NCBI GenBank assembly: GCA_937894105.1
Contig: CALCTI010000371.1
Location: forward strand, 1 to 31,374
Origin: an uncultured cyanobacterium
GTDB lineage: Bacteria > Cyanobacteriota > Cyanobacteriia > CACIAM-69d
DNA: 31,374 nt
Direction: 5' to 3'
Shown: positions 7,887-15,951 of the stretch, in pieces
How the letters are laid out: each line of letters begins with the position of its first letter
Position numbering within the stretch: the first letter of the stretch is position 1
Made by a program: the position numbers and the translations under genes
The notes under the pieces: generated by a model
Databases searched by the model: none
Seen by the model: only the letters and a program-made list of their open reading frames with translations
What the model was told of the DNA's origin: nothing

Positions 7887-9242
7887 TTAGCGACCGATGC
7901 CCACATAGCGGTAGCCGAGCGATCGCATCTCCTCAGGATCCAAGAAATTGCGCCCGTCAATCATCACCGGCATATTCATAAGCTTTGCCATTGCGCCGTA
8001 ATCCAAGGTCTTAAACTGGGACCAGTCCGTTACCAACACCAGGGCATCGCAGCTATCGGCCAACCGCTCCGGATCCGTTTCCACATACACATTGGACAAT
8101 CCGTGGCGCATGCCCGTTTGGGACACAATGGGATCGTAGGCTTTCACCTTAGCTCCCAGGCGGTTGAGCTGCTCAATCATGGTCAACGCAGGGGCGTCGC
8201 GCATATCGTCCGTGTCCGGCTTAAAGGTCAACCCCAACAGTCCCACGGTTTTACCCTTTAGGATTTTCAGCTCACTTTGGAGCTTTTCAATGGCGATCGT
8301 GCGCTGGTGTTGATTCACCGACACCGCCGACTTCATCAGCTGGGCGTCGTAACCATAATCATTCGCCGTGTGAATCAGCGCTGACACGTCCTTCGGAAAG
8401 CAGGAGCCCCCCCAGCCAATCCCAGCTTGGAGGAACTTGCCGCCGATACGGGAATCTAAACCAATTCCCTGAGCCACCTGCACCACATCAGCGCCCACGC
8501 GATCGCAAATATTCGCCACCTCATTCACAAAGCTAATTTTTGTCGCTAGGAACGCATTAGCCGCATACTTCACCATCTCCGCCGAGCTTAGGTCAGTTTT
8601 CACCACCGGCACCGGAGGCAGATCCTTATTTTCCGCAAACTCTCGGGTAATAATCGGCTGGTACAGCTTCTCCATCATGGCGAGCGCCTGGGCTTCGTTG
8701 CTACCCAATACAATGCGATCCGGATTAAAAGTGTCATGAACCGCCGACCCTTCCCGCAAAAACTCAGGGTTGCTCACCACCGCAAAGGAAGGCTCGCTAG
8801 CCCCCTCGTTAGCCTCGTTAAACCCGTCCATCACAATCATCCGCACCCAGTCACCGGAGCCAATGGGCACTGTTGATTTATTGACGATCACCTTAAACTC
8901 GCTGCCGCCTTTTAGGTTAGATCCTATACCGCGAGCTACGGCTTCCACGTAGCGAGTATCACTTTCCCCCGTGTGCTACGGCGGCGTTCCTTCCGCTATT
9001 ATCTTTTTTTCGCCGTTGTCAACGCCAGCGGCCAGGTCCGCTGTGAATTCAATGGATCCTTTTTGCATGGAGCTTTGCATCAGCTCGGACAGCCCCGGTT
9101 CGTAGATGGGGGACTGCCCCGATCGCATCAGCTTAACTTTCTCCTCGTTGTTATCAACGCATATGACCTGGTGCCCTGAGTGGGCCAAGCAAACCCCCGT
9201 TACTAAGCCAACATATCCGGTACCAATAACACATACGCGCAT
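7887..9242 (-). pseudogene. ugd: UDP-glucose 6-dehydrogenase, interrupted by an in-frame TAG
   Basis: The enzyme oxidises UDP-glucose to UDP-glucuronate with two NAD+. Residues 1-88 (MRVCVIGTGYVGLVTGVCLA, a GxGxxG Rossmann site) and the part after 8975 (TGESDTRYVEAVARGIG onward) share one frame. They are separated only by a TAG at 8976-8978, where the family has Leu in GTPPLPTGES. The downstream part has the expected catalytic region (GGSCFPKDVSALIH, Cys nucleophile; FKPDTDDMRDAP). Just before the stop, residues KKIIAEGTPP replace the usual hydrophobic ILFIAVGTPP, so a roughly 35-bp patch is abnormal. With read-through the length would be 451, the normal size. TAG ends several other genes here, so general recoding is unlikely. 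A downstream restart could give only a protein without the NAD site. Confidence 0.85.
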
Positions 9243-9920
9243 AGCTAAATCCTTGTTAAAACTAGTTTTCCTGTGACTGATTGTTCCCTCTGTCTACGTG
9301 ATCGCCTGCGTTGTTAATGCGCAAGCTACCGCACCGAGAAGTGGGCTCACTCTCTCGCCTCTGTCATAGCAAATCTGTTGAGCAACTGGCTCTTACGGCA
9401 AGATAATGACTACCACGCGACAGTGCTATGAAAGGAAAATTGCTGCGAAACAACGCCCCAACAAGCCCCCTTCATATGCATGGAAAGTGTGGCGATCGCC
9501 CTGCAATGCCATTCTTTAAATCCGAATGATTATTCACCGAAACGGGCATAAAACAGGAGAAATCGGTCAGCCTCCTAAGCTAGTTTGCCCGGAGACAGGA
9601 CCAGGACGATCATGGCTTGCCCTGGGGTATTGACCATTTGCCGACGATTTCCAACCGCCTGACAAACTCCTTGAATACTCCCTCTCATTTATCCCTTAGG
9701 CGATCCCAAAAGCCGCCGCAGAAACGTCCCAATCACCACAACACCGTGCCATAGGAGCAAATCGCAACAATCATAAAAGCAGTAACTACCTCTGTTTTGT
9801 CACTTTCCGCCAAAAAGCGCTGAAACCCTTATTCTTCCGTTGAAATTTTATATTGAACAATGGCTAGAACAGCGTAAATTCGTCGCCATTTCAGGAAGTG
9901 ACAAAACAGGGCTATCCTGC
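9243..9920. other. Intergenic region between ugd and the decarboxylase pseudogene
   Basis: No coding potential was recognised in 678 bp. The right part holds a 14-bp inverted repeat (9792-9805 and 9896-9909) listed separately. The ugd promoter should lie near 9243-9330, but no strong box is visible. Confidence 0.5.
9792..9909. repeat. 118-bp segment bounded by 14-bp inverted repeats
   Basis: CTGTTTTGTCACTT (9792-9805) and AAGTGACAAAACAG (9896-9909) are perfect reverse complements. The enclosed 90 bp carry no ORF. The right arm begins 11 bp before the 3' end of the decarboxylase reading frame on the minus strand. It could be a decayed mini-transposon or a transcript-end hairpin. Confidence 0.5.
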
Positions 9921-10830
9921 CTATGCCGATTTTTTGCTCAAATGTTCCCGAAAATAGCTAATTGTCTTGTCCAACCCATCCTTCAGGGGGATTGTCGGCG
10001 ACCAGTCTAGCCATTTTTCTGCGCGGGTAATATCCGGTTGACGTCGTCGGGGATCATCTTGGGGCAGCGGCTTGAAATTAATGTCAAGACTAGAGTTGGT
10101 TAAACTGCGCACCGTTTCCGCAAGCTGCAAGATCGTGTACTCATCAGGGTTACCCAAATTAACCGGTCCAATATGCTCCTCGTTATTCATCATGCGAATA
10201 AACCCTTCCACTAAGTCAGACACATAGCAGAAACTACGCGTTTGGGAACCGTCCCCATACACGGTCAAAGGTTTGCCCTGTAACGCTTGGACGATAAAGT
10301 TGCTCACCACCCGCCCGTCGTTTTCCAACATTCGGGTGCCGTAGGTATTAAAAATCCGCACCACCCTTACATCAACACCATTTTGGCGGTGGTAATCAAA
10401 GGTCAACGTCTCAGCAATGCGCTTTCCTTCGTCATAGCAGCTGCGGGGACCAATGTGATTAACGTTTCCGCGATAGTCCTCCGTTTGGGGGTGACGCCAG
10501 CTGATTACGAGCTTTGGTGCGCTTCGCCAGCCCCAGCATATTTAAGGTGACGATAACGTTAGTTTTGACAGTCTTAACGGGATTGTACTGATAGTGAACT
10601 GGCGATGCGGGACAGGCCAGGTGATAAATCTGATCAATTTCTAAGCGGATTGGCTCGGTGATATCGTGACGAATTAGCTCAAAGTTAGGGTTGCCTAGCC
10701 AGTGTTGAATATTACGCTTGTGTCCCGTATAGAAGTTATCGAGACAGATAACGTCATGATCGGCGTTCATTAGGCGATCAATGAGGTGCGAGCCAATAAA
10801 ACCAGCGCCGCCGGTGATCAGTATTCTCAT
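9921..10830 (-). pseudogene. UDP-glucuronate decarboxylase (UDP-xylose synthase), frameshifted by deletion
   Basis: Members of this SDR family convert UDP-glucuronate to UDP-xylose with bound NAD+. The N-terminal part (MRILITGGAGFIGSHLIDRL, GGAGFIG nucleotide site; CLDNFYTGHKRNI) and the C-terminal part (RSCYDEGKRIAETLTFDYHR with the YxxxK pair; RIFNTYGTRM; GDGSQTRSFCYVSDL) are highly conserved but in different frames. Between them ...LAS joins directly to HPQTEDYRGN, which fits loss of about 32 nt encoding the usual TSEVYGDPEV. The lost block includes the Thr/Ser-Glu residues of the active site. The two codons before it are also odd (ARNQLAS for ARFLLAS). The enzyme would be inactive. Ugd makes its substrate, and that gene lies downstream on the same strand, also broken. 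Confidence 0.85.
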
Positions 10831-11469
10831 AACTACACAGGATTAGGAAGGGCGCGTCGGTGCAGCGTTTGATGATGTCGGATCTTTGAACATTGAACTG
10901 GCCCGGTTAAACCAATATTTTAGTTCGTTGGTTAGAGGGCAAAACTAATGTTTACGCTGAACCTCCAATACTTTATCACGGGCATTTTGGAGCCCTGTCC
11001 GAATTTTTAGGGGCTTTTTTAAGGGGGGTATTTTTGAGGTGGGTATTTTTTCAGGCAGATTTTTCAGGCGATTTTCTCAGGCTAGGCGGATTAACGTTAC
11101 AGCGATCGCCTTGAAGCGCCTCCAAACCGCCCAAGGGCGAATGCTTAGAATGCTAGGCGCGCCGTCAATATGATCAAAGCCCTTCGTCGGTTCAATAAAA
11201 AATAAGGCGCGTGGAGACAGTTTGCTAAAGCTAGAACCACACTATTGGCTTCGCCAACTCTTTGTGAGCGGCAAGAGGTGGCGGAGCTTAGCCCAATCCT
11301 CAGCGATCGCTGCCTGCCTAGCCATAAGGAGCTTACGCAAATTCTCGAGATTGCCTAGGTGCTGAGAAATGACGTGATATGGAAATTTACAGGCTATTTG
11401 AAATTTAGGCTATTTGAAATTCAGGCTATTTGAAATTCAGGCTATTTACAATTGCACGGCAGTTCCTGC
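10831..11469. other. Intergenic region with T-rich and tandem repeats
   Basis: No gene was recognised in 639 bp. A hairpin on the plus strand (AGCCC 10991-10995, GGGCT 11011-11015, then T5) resembles a weak terminator without a matching gene. TTTTTCAGGC-like T-rich motifs repeat around 11030-11090. Half of a mini-element-like sequence, GCGCCGTCAATAT, is at about 11158. A 16-bp tandem array closes the region. Confidence 0.45.
11392..11455. repeat. Tandem repeat, four copies of a 16-bp unit
   Basis: The unit GGCTATTTGAAATTCA is repeated at 11392, 11408, 11424 and 11440. The middle two copies are identical, the first differs at one position and the last in its 3' half. A partial unit (GAAATTTACA) precedes it. 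The array ends 14 bp beyond the stop codon of the minus-strand gene at 11470. Confidence 0.85.
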
Positions 11470-13131
11470 TTAGGTGTCGTCAGACCAACTGCTGCGCCAC
11501 TGTAAATCTGCCTGGGCAATGTTGAGCTTTTTCTGAGTATCTTGATGCTGCTGATTTAGGGTTTCAAGCTGACTAAAGAGCTTGCGGATTTTGAGCGATC
11601 GCCGTCGCAAATCAGGATTCACCAGCTCCAGGTCGCCTAAATTCAAATGCACTGCCACCATACGCATCGGCGCAGGTCGTCCGCCGAAGGCAGGAGCTTT
11701 GGTGGGTTCAATGGTTAGGGATAACAAGTTTGGGGTTTTTGAAGAGGACTCGCGACTCAGGGATAGGTCGCCGTCAATAAACGGGTTGGCGAGGGGTTCG
11801 GGGATAGCCTTGCTGGTCCTTAAAAGCTGGTTAGTGCGATAGGAGAATTTTTGCAGCTTCGATAAAACCAGACGCTCTCGCGATCGCTGCCACTGAATAA
11901 CATCCTGTGGACTGTCGCTTTTCGTAATGTCTATCGGCGCTGTCGAATTATCTGACAACGACGAAGTGGAGCCCGCTAATCCTAAAGTGCTTAAGCCTCC
12001 GGCAGTGTCTAATTTAGACTGAATCACCAAAGGTTGAGTCTCACCTTCTATGGAAGGGGTTTCACGCCCATCGGTGCCATTTTTGATGCCATTTTCACCC
12101 TCTCCAGCGCTTCTTCCTGCGCCGTTTGCGAAATACTCTCCTAAAAAGCTGCTGCTAGTGTCGCTGCCGGAGGAGGAATTTTCAAGTTGCTGATTATCAT
12201 CTTGCTGATTATTATCGCGATCGCGCCCCAGATCCCCATCATCAGCCCTCTCCCCATTCACCGGGTCAGCTTCCGCTAAATCCTTTAAATCTTCACCTGC
12301 ATCCTCGGAATTAGCTGCCGTTTCTTCGCGATCATCCCCATCGCCTTCTGAGGGCAAACCACCCAACGAAACGGTTGCATCATTCACCGTTTTACGATCT
12401 GCTGAATCAGTAATTTCTTCTAATTGATCCGCGTCATTCTCAACATTTTCATCCGCGATTTTTTCAATATTTTCAACAGCTTCATCTTCCCCTTGCCCTG
12501 TTTCCAGCTCCTTAATATCCCTATCATTTAAGTCGTCGTCATCACTGTCATCTTCATCTTCAGCCATCACTGACTCAAGGGCGTTAGCTAACGCCTCAGC
12601 CAGCCGATCAGGAGACAACCCCGTTTCAGACAATTCTTCCGAGGAAATCTCGTTGCTTAAAACCACTAAGGTTCTATTATTTTCCCCTAGGTCGTCATCA
12701 CTATCAAAGCCGCTATTGTCCAGGTCGGAGCCTTTTCCAGACTTACCTTTCCTATTTCTACGACGCTTCCGAGAAATTCTAGCATTTGAAAACAGGCTGC
12801 TAATTATAAACTCTTGGAAAGTATCAGGATCCCTCGGTTGCTTATCTAAAACTGAGTCTAAAACATCAACAATATTTTGTTGCAGCTTCAGCCCTAATGC
12901 TTTTACTTTGGTTTGCAGCGTTTGCTTTTGCTCGACCGTCAGCGTTAGAAATGCTTCAGGGTACTGGGTCGTGCACACTTGATAGCAAGCCAAGATCAAC
13001 TGCTGCCGGGCTGTCTTTCCCAATAGGGCTAAATAATCACGATCAGCACTGTGCAGCTTCTGAGCGATCGCCTGGGTTTCAACTGATAGCCCTCGCAACT
13101 TATTTTTCAAACCTAGAATGGAGTCAGCCAT
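11470..13131 (-). CDS. Large acidic low-complexity protein of unknown function
   Basis: I do not recognise a characterised family. From the ATG at 13131 the product has about 553 residues; a TTG frame from 13194 would add 21. Residues 1-115 form a helical domain (MADSILGLKNKLRGLSVETQ, TARQQLILACYQVC, PEAFLTLTVEQKQTLQTK). A basic patch RKRRRNRKGKSGKG follows. The central 270 residues are very rich in Asp, Glu, Ser, Asn and Gly (for example MAEDEDDSDDDDLNDRD) and are probably disordered. The last 80 residues contain VHLNLGDLELVNPDLRRRSL and a coiled-coil helix rich in Gln, Leu and Lys. It follows tsf in the same direction, so it may be co-transcribed with rpsB-tsf. The acidic middle could mimic nucleic acid or bind cations; that is speculation. 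Confidence 0.65.
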   Translation of the reverse strand: MADSILGLKNKLRGLSVETQAIAQKLHSADRDYLALLGKTARQQLILACYQVCTTQYPEAFLTLTVEQKQTLQTKVKALGLKLQQNIVDVLDSVLDKQPRDPDTFQEFIISSLFSNARISRKRRRNRKGKSGKGSDLDNSGFDSDDDLGENNRTLVVLSNEISSEELSETGLSPDRLAEALANALESVMAEDEDDSDDDDLNDRDIKELETGQGEDEAVENIEKIADENVENDADQLEEITDSADRKTVNDATVSLGGLPSEGDGDDREETAANSEDAGEDLKDLAEADPVNGERADDGDLGRDRDNNQQDDNQQLENSSSGSDTSSSFLGEYFANGAGRSAGEGENGIKNGTDGRETPSIEGETQPLVIQSKLDTAGGLSTLGLAGSTSSLSDNSTAPIDITKSDSPQDVIQWQRSRERLVLSKLQKFSYRTNQLLRTSKAIPEPLANPFIDGDLSLSRESSSKTPNLLSLTIEPTKAPAFGGRPAPMRMVAVHLNLGDLELVNPDLRRRSLKIRKLFSQLETLNQQHQDTQKKLNIAQADLQWRSSWSDDT

Positions 13132-13241
13132 AGAAGAATTATTGTTGAATTGCCCCAGTTTTTCTTCCCGATTTTGTAATTTTAGTTTTGCCAATAACGT
13201 TCGAAAAAAAACAACTTAATGGAAGACTCATCTTTTACTTT

Positions 13242-13880
13242 TTATGGGGAAGGATAGGTTATCAGCTCGTTCCCAAGCTCTTCGCCCAAAATAAACCGAC
13301 TAAAACGGCGAACCCGAATCTCTTCACCAAACCGAGCAATCGCCTTTTGCACCAGCTCTTCTACGTTAATACTTTGATCGCGAATATAGGGTTGGGTCAG
13401 CAAACACATATCTTCCAGTCGCTTTTGCACCCGCTCTCCAGCAATTTTTGCTTTGGAATCCTTTGGCTTCCCCGCCAAATCATCTCGCCCCAGTTCCAAC
13501 GTTTGCTCTTTTAAAATCAACGCCTTGGGAATATCAGCGATTTTGATATATTGCACCTGGGAACAAGCGGCAATTTGCATAGCGATATTGTGGGCCAGGT
13601 CTTGAAAATCAGAGTGCTTTGCCACTGTGTCCGTTTGGCAATTTAGCTCCACCAATACACCGATGCGGTTGCCGGTATGGAGATAGCTAGCGATCGCCCC
13701 TTCCGCCGCCGTTTGCCCCACCGTCGGAGATTCCGCCGCAATCCCTCGCTGACGCAACCACTCCAGCGCCTTAACCAAATCACCATTGGTCGACACTAAA
13801 GCACGCTTGCAATCCATAATTCCCGCGCCAGTTTGAGCCCGATGGATCTTGACCTGGTTCGCCGTAACGATTTCCGCCAT
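13242..13880 (-). CDS. tsf: Elongation factor Ts
   Basis: EF-Ts is the guanine-nucleotide exchange factor that recycles EF-Tu-GDP. The product has 212 residues from the ATG at 13880; an in-frame upstream start at 13901 would add seven residues not found in the family. The N-terminal UBA-like domain (TGAGIMDCKRAL, GDLVKALEWLRQRGI) and the dimer-core part (NIAMQIAA, RDDLAGKPKDSKAKI, QPYIRDQSINVEELV, VRRFSRFILGE) are clear. It is the short cyanobacterial/plastid type. Two places deviate. The near-universal TDFV motif in the EF-Tu contact loop reads NCQTDTVAK, with Thr for Phe. The helix following the UBA domain reads AAESPTVGQTAAEG rather than the usual Lys-rich form. The gene follows rpsB as in most bacteria. 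Confidence 0.92.
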   Translation of the reverse strand: MAEIVTANQVKIHRAQTGAGIMDCKRALVSTNGDLVKALEWLRQRGIAAESPTVGQTAAEGAIASYLHTGNRIGVLVELNCQTDTVAKHSDFQDLAHNIAMQIAACSQVQYIKIADIPKALILKEQTLELGRDDLAGKPKDSKAKIAGERVQKRLEDMCLLTQPYIRDQSINVEELVQKAIARFGEEIRVRRFSRFILGEELGNELITYPSP

Positions 13881-13991
13881 GGTGGATTCATAAAGGTCCA
13901 ACCCTAATCCTATGGGGAATCGCGGGAAATATCACCCCAGCCGCATCATTTGAATGTTGTGAACTTGAATGTTGTGAACTTTAATCAAAGT

Positions 13992-14016
13992 CCCCCCAAT
14001 AAAAAGAATTGAGGGG
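13992..14016 (-). terminator. Hairpin between rpsB and tsf
   Basis: On the minus strand CCCCTCAAT, loop TCTTTTT and ATTGGGGGG form a 9-bp stem with one G-U pair. No T-tract follows, so it may act as an attenuator or RNA-processing site in the rpsB-tsf transcript rather than a full terminator. Confidence 0.5.
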
Positions 14017-14053
14017 AAGATAACAAACACCCAAACGACGCAGACCTTTACGG

Positions 14054-14857
14054 TTAACCGTCGCTAGCCTCAGTGGTTTCCGGTGCAGCCTCTTCGGGGG
14101 CCGCCTCTTCGTCCTCGTAAACCTCATCCTCAAAGGACTCAGCATCATACTGATCGTAATCATCGGTGCTCAGTTCACCGTGACGCCCTTCGTAAATGGC
14201 ATCCGCAAGGCGGCCGATAATTAGCTTGATGGAACGAATTGCGTCATCGTTGGACGGAATGGGCACATCCACCACGTCAGGATCGCAGTTGGTGTCCAAC
14301 AGGGACACGATGGGCACACCCAGCTTGATGCACTCTTGAACTGCGTTGTACTCACGACGCTGGTCAATGATTACAACAATGTCCGGCTGGCGGCGCATAT
14401 TTTTAATGCCGTCCAGGTACTTCTTCAGCTTTGCCAGCTCCCGGCGCAACACGGAGGCTTCTTTCTTGGGTAGCAGATCCAAAGCTCCGGTGGCTTCCCG
14501 GCGCTCTAGTTCCTTCAAGCGCTCAACTCGCCCCTTAATGGTGGACCAGTTGGTTAGCATGCCTCCCAACCAGCGCTGGTTAACGTAGTAGCCACCACAG
14601 CGGGCTGCTTCCTGGGCAATGATGCCAGCAGCTTGGCGCTTGGTGCCCACAAATAGGACGTTTTTACCTTGCTCAGAGGCGTTGCGTAGGTACTGGTACG
14701 CGGATTCCATGCACTGGGCAGTTTGCACCAGGTCGATGATGTGGACGCCATTGCGAGCGGTAAAGATGAATGGATCCATTTTTGGATTCCAACGACTGGC
14801 CTGGTGGCCAAAGTGAACTCCTGCTTCTAGGAGTTCTGCCAAAGAAACGACTGCCAT
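14054..14857 (-). CDS. rpsB: 30S ribosomal protein S2
   Basis: S2 binds the small subunit late in assembly near protein S1. The 267-residue product starts MAVVSLAELLEAGVHFGHQ, and the family signatures follow: RWNPKMDPFIFTARNGVHII, FVGTKRQA, YYVNQRWLGGMLTNW and PIVSLLDTNCDPD. The last 45 residues are an acidic extension (SFEDEVYEDEEAAPEEAAPE), longer than in E. coli but common in cyanobacteria. The start is well supported by AAAGGAG six bases before the ATG. It is first in the minus-strand series rpsB, tsf, acidic protein. About 340 bp of leader/promoter DNA separate it from the divergent DUF4359 gene. Confidence 0.97.
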   Translation of the reverse strand: MAVVSLAELLEAGVHFGHQASRWNPKMDPFIFTARNGVHIIDLVQTAQCMESAYQYLRNASEQGKNVLFVGTKRQAAGIIAQEAARCGGYYVNQRWLGGMLTNWSTIKGRVERLKELERREATGALDLLPKKEASVLRRELAKLKKYLDGIKNMRRQPDIVVIIDQRREYNAVQECIKLGVPIVSLLDTNCDPDVVDVPIPSNDDAIRSIKLIIGRLADAIYEGRHGELSTDDYDQYDAESFEDEVYEDEEAAPEEAAPETTEASDG

Positions 14858-15198
14858 TATTTTTCTCCTTTCGGGTTTTAGCCTCCACCCAGGTTGTTTT
14901 GTAACGCTGGCGGTGCGCTGATTTTGACGTTGAATGCCAAATCTGCCGCCAACGCATAAACCCGAAACCTTGGGTGTGCGATGTTTTAATTTGCCGAGCT
15001 AGCTTAACACGATTGGTGATGGGGTTGGCTTTTGCCTGTTAAGTCTGGAGCGGCGGGCGGTGGGTGTTTGTGTGAGAGGATAAGGGGGCGGAGCGATCGC
15101 CCAAAGATTGCTAAACAAACGCCTTCATAACAAATACCAACCGCCCAAAAATCGCCATTTTTCCACAAATCTTGTGAGGATTGACAAAGGATCACGCT
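14858..15198. other. Divergent promoter region of rpsB and the DUF4359 gene
   Basis: This gap of 341 bp has no gene. It should contain the rpsB promoter and 5' leader on the minus strand and the promoter of the 15199 gene on the plus strand. A G-rich stretch (15049-15090, several GGG runs) lies in it. I see no recognised riboswitch or ribosomal-protein leader structure. Confidence 0.4.
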
Positions 15199-15609
15199 AT
15201 GAAATTCATTGTTGGTTTGGTGGCCCTAGTGGGAATTGGCGGAGGCTTGACGCTAACGAATCCGTCGCCAGAAACCTATGCGGAAGAGGCAAGCCATAAG
15301 CTAGTGGAAAAGTTGCAGACAGAAACGTGTTCGGAGCTGTCTAATACGTTTGGGATTAATCTCCAGGAACAGTGTCGCAATGTGGTGGCGGATTTAAGAC
15401 CTCAGCTGAAAGGGCTGATCGAAACAAGCACTGAACGGACAAATTTGGGCGTGGTGAGCCATTACAAGACAAAGTTGACGGCGGATTCTTTGTTGCCAGA
15501 TTTCTTGTCGGGACAGTTGCCGAGCTACGAAGTGGAAAGCATTGGCGTCGCGACTCAGTTTATGTTTTACCGCGCAGAAGAGGTGCCAGCGCCGGAAGAG
15601 AACAGTTAA
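15199..15609 (+). CDS. DUF4359 family protein
   Basis: This small cyanobacterial protein of 136 residues has an N-terminal hydrophobic segment (MKFIVGLVALVGIGGGLTLT), probably an uncleaved anchor or signal. A soluble domain follows with ETYAEEASHKLVEKLQTETC and a second Cys in LQEQCRNVVADLRPQLKGL; the two Cys residues (about 43 and 56) could form a disulfide outside the cytoplasm. The overall pattern, including the YKT motif in VVSHYKTKLT and the ESIGVATQFMFYRAEE ending, matches DUF4359, whose function is unknown. I start it at the ATG at 15199; an upstream TTG at 15181 is in frame but lies before the hydrophobic segment. A Shine-Dalgarno-like GTGAGGA lies 18 bases upstream, too far to decide the start. 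Confidence 0.8.
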   Translation: MKFIVGLVALVGIGGGLTLTNPSPETYAEEASHKLVEKLQTETCSELSNTFGINLQEQCRNVVADLRPQLKGLIETSTERTNLGVVSHYKTKLTADSLLPDFLSGQLPSYEVESIGVATQFMFYRAEEVPAPEENS

Positions 15610-15723
15610 AAAAATACCCTCGTTAGAATAATTGGCGTGCAGCACTTTTGTGGCTCGGGTTCCGTATGCCCGGTCGGTGCGCGGCGCTAACCATTGCCCC
15701 TGCGTATTCCAAGTGTTCACATC

Positions 15724-15797
15724 TCTCGATTCGCCAAGCGGTAAGGCACTGGTGCAGAATCCAGCATTCACGGGTTCGATTCCCGTATCGAGGTCCA
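15724..15797 (+). tRNA. tRNA-like gene with tRNA-Gln body and defective anticodon arm (probable pseudogene)
   Basis: A 7-bp acceptor stem (TCTCGAT with ATCGAGG, first pair G-U), a D arm GCC-AAGCGGTAA-GGC, a CATTC variable loop and a perfect T arm (ACGGG-TTCGATT-CCCGT) are present, followed by discriminator T and an encoded CCA. The D-arm and variable-loop sequences are those of bacterial tRNA-Gln. The anticodon arm CTGGTGCAGAATCCAG is one base short. No 5-bp stem with a 7-nt loop and U33 can be drawn, so the anticodon cannot be assigned. Confidence 0.6.
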
Positions 15798-15871
15798 AAA
15801 GCTAGCCAAGCGGTAAGGCAACAGATTGTGGTTCTGTCCATTCGCAGGTTCGATTCCTGCGCTTTTAACCA
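15796..15871 (+). tRNA. tRNA-His-like (anticodon GTG), array type
   Basis: The anticodon arm is perfect (ACAGA-TTGTGGT-TCTGT, anticodon GTG). The D arm (GCC-AAGCGGTAA-GGC) and T arm (GCAGG-TTCGATT-CCTGC) are canonical, and the 3' end encodes A73-CCA. The acceptor has six pairs plus a C1-A72 mismatch. The variable loop CCATTC has one extra base. True tRNA-His needs an extra G-1 opposite C73, and neither is seen; the body again looks like tRNA-Gln. Its first two bases overlap the CCA of the preceding unit. It is probably an array-type or decaying tRNA, not the main His tRNA. Confidence 0.6.
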
Positions 15872-15875
15872 ACCT

Positions 15876-15951
15876 AAACCCTGAAAAGGTTTAACCCTCG
15901 TCTTTTAAACGAGACCCTGGTAAACGCTATGCGTTGCGGTTCAACTCCGCG
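15876..15951 (+). other. tRNA-derived debris: two anticodon-arm-like hairpins and a T arm
   Basis: AAACC-CTGAAAA-GGTTT (15876-15892) is an anticodon arm of the Phe (GAA) type. CTCGT-CTTTTAA-ACGAG (15897-15913) is of the Lys (TTT) type. A 21-nt stretch with a small ACGC-TAT-GCGT hairpin and a T arm (TGCGG-TTCAACT-CCGCG, 15935-15951) follow. I cannot fold a complete cloverleaf. It looks like collapsed members of the same tRNA array. Confidence 0.45.

Noticed and set aside
8965..10530. Diversity-generating retroelement as cause of the mutated patches
   Set aside because: Such elements change template adenines in a variable repeat at a gene's 3' end. Here changes are toward A inside conserved cores, and no reverse transcriptase or template repeat is present.
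11392..11455. CRISPR array
   Set aside because: Units are contiguous 16-mers without spacers, and there are no cas genes.
15631..15715. Possible further tRNA (CGGGTTCCGTATGCCCG as a T arm)
   Set aside because: The loop does not fit TTCRA, and no acceptor, D or anticodon arms can be built around it.
15394..15841. Minus-strand ORFs reading GIEPVNAGF and similar
   Set aside because: This is the well-known translation of tRNA T arms on the opposite strand; the region is tRNA-like sequence, not protein-coding.
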